A program made the translations under genes and the position numbers. Under the pieces are notes generated by a model. That model saw only the letters and a list, made by a program, of their open reading frames with translations. It searched no databases and was not told where the DNA came from. A stretch of 5,136 nucleotides of DNA from Lachnospiraceae bacterium (GTDB lineage: Bacteria; Bacillota_A; Clostridia; Lachnospirales; Lachnospiraceae): positions 1-5,136 of the forward strand of contig JAFQDI010000046.1 of NCBI GenBank assembly GCA_017416055.1, given 5' to 3'. Below, piece after piece: positions 5,081-5,136 of the stretch (positions within the stretch are counted from its first letter, which is position 1; each line of letters begins with the position of its first letter).

Positions 5081-5136
5081 CGGGATGGGAGACCCATCCC
5101 CTACAACAATACCAATGGGTAATTGTAGGGGACGGG
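5081..5136. repeat. Palindromic GC-rich repeat element, running off the window
   Basis: Two nested inverted repeats are visible. GGGATGGG (5082-5089) and CCCATCCC (5093-5100) form a perfect 8-bp hairpin with a 3-nt loop. CCCCTACAA (5098-5106) and TTGTAGGGG (5123-5131) form a 9-bp pair with a 16-nt middle. The final GACGGG (5131-5136) begins what looks like a mirror copy of the left hairpin, so by symmetry about 5114-5115 the element should end near 5148. The AT-rich stretch 5060-5080 may be its flank. The GTAGGGG...GGG style is familiar from small non-coding repeats scattered in gut Clostridia, possibly miniature transposable elements. No transposase or protein is seen. Confidence 0.7.

Noticed and set aside
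5081..5136. A CRISPR array start
   Set aside because: There is a single palindromic unit with inverted rather than direct repeats and no spacer pattern.

Overview
This window looks like chromosome of an endospore-forming member of the Clostridia. Two stage V sporulation genes (spoVAD, spoVAE) are present, ribosome binding sites are strong Firmicutes-type AGGAGG variants, and promoters match the sigma-A and sigma-G patterns. The moderate GC content and a palindromic GTAGGGG/CCCCTAC-type repeat at the right edge suggest a gut Oscillospirales or Lachnospirales relative; that placement is inference. Every gene I can support lies on the minus strand, so biological order runs from right to left.

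Layout from right (upstream) to left. Positions 5060-5136 hold an AT-rich joint and part of a palindromic repeat. It cuts into the 3' end of a sugar phosphate isomerase/epimerase gene (about 4898-5059), which ends at a strong 13-bp hairpin terminator (4848-4880). mscL, a mechanosensitive channel gene, follows with a near-consensus sigma-A promoter that abuts that terminator. A NUDIX hydrolase gene (3910-4305) has its own near-consensus sigma-A promoter and a terminator. Next come a divergent phosphoribosyltransferase-like gene (2741-3832) and a codB-type cytosine permease gene (1425-2666), 74 bp apart and probably co-transcribed. spoVAD (306-1307) and the start of spoVAE (1-248, cut by the window edge) complete the window.

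The phosphoribosyltransferase and permease suggest a nucleobase uptake and salvage unit: import of a pyrimidine-like base, then coupling to PRPP. The NUDIX enzyme beside them may be related, but it has its own promoter and terminator. SpoVAD and SpoVAE are parts of the channel that moves dipicolinic acid into the forespore and out at germination. The usual upstream partner spoVAC is absent here, and codB occupies its place.

The most striking signal is just before spoVAD. A 20-bp inverted repeat with a 7-nt loop ends in a T run and contains the spoVAD ribosome binding site in its distal arm. A perfect sigma-G promoter (GTATA, 18 bp, CATAATA) is threaded through the same hairpin, with the -10 in the loop. 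Read-through RNA from codB should therefore fold into a terminator that hides the ribosome binding site. RNA started at the sigma-G promoter would lack the proximal arm and leave the site open. Terminator/promoter overlap also appears before the phosphoribosyltransferase gene, before mscL and possibly before the NUDIX gene.
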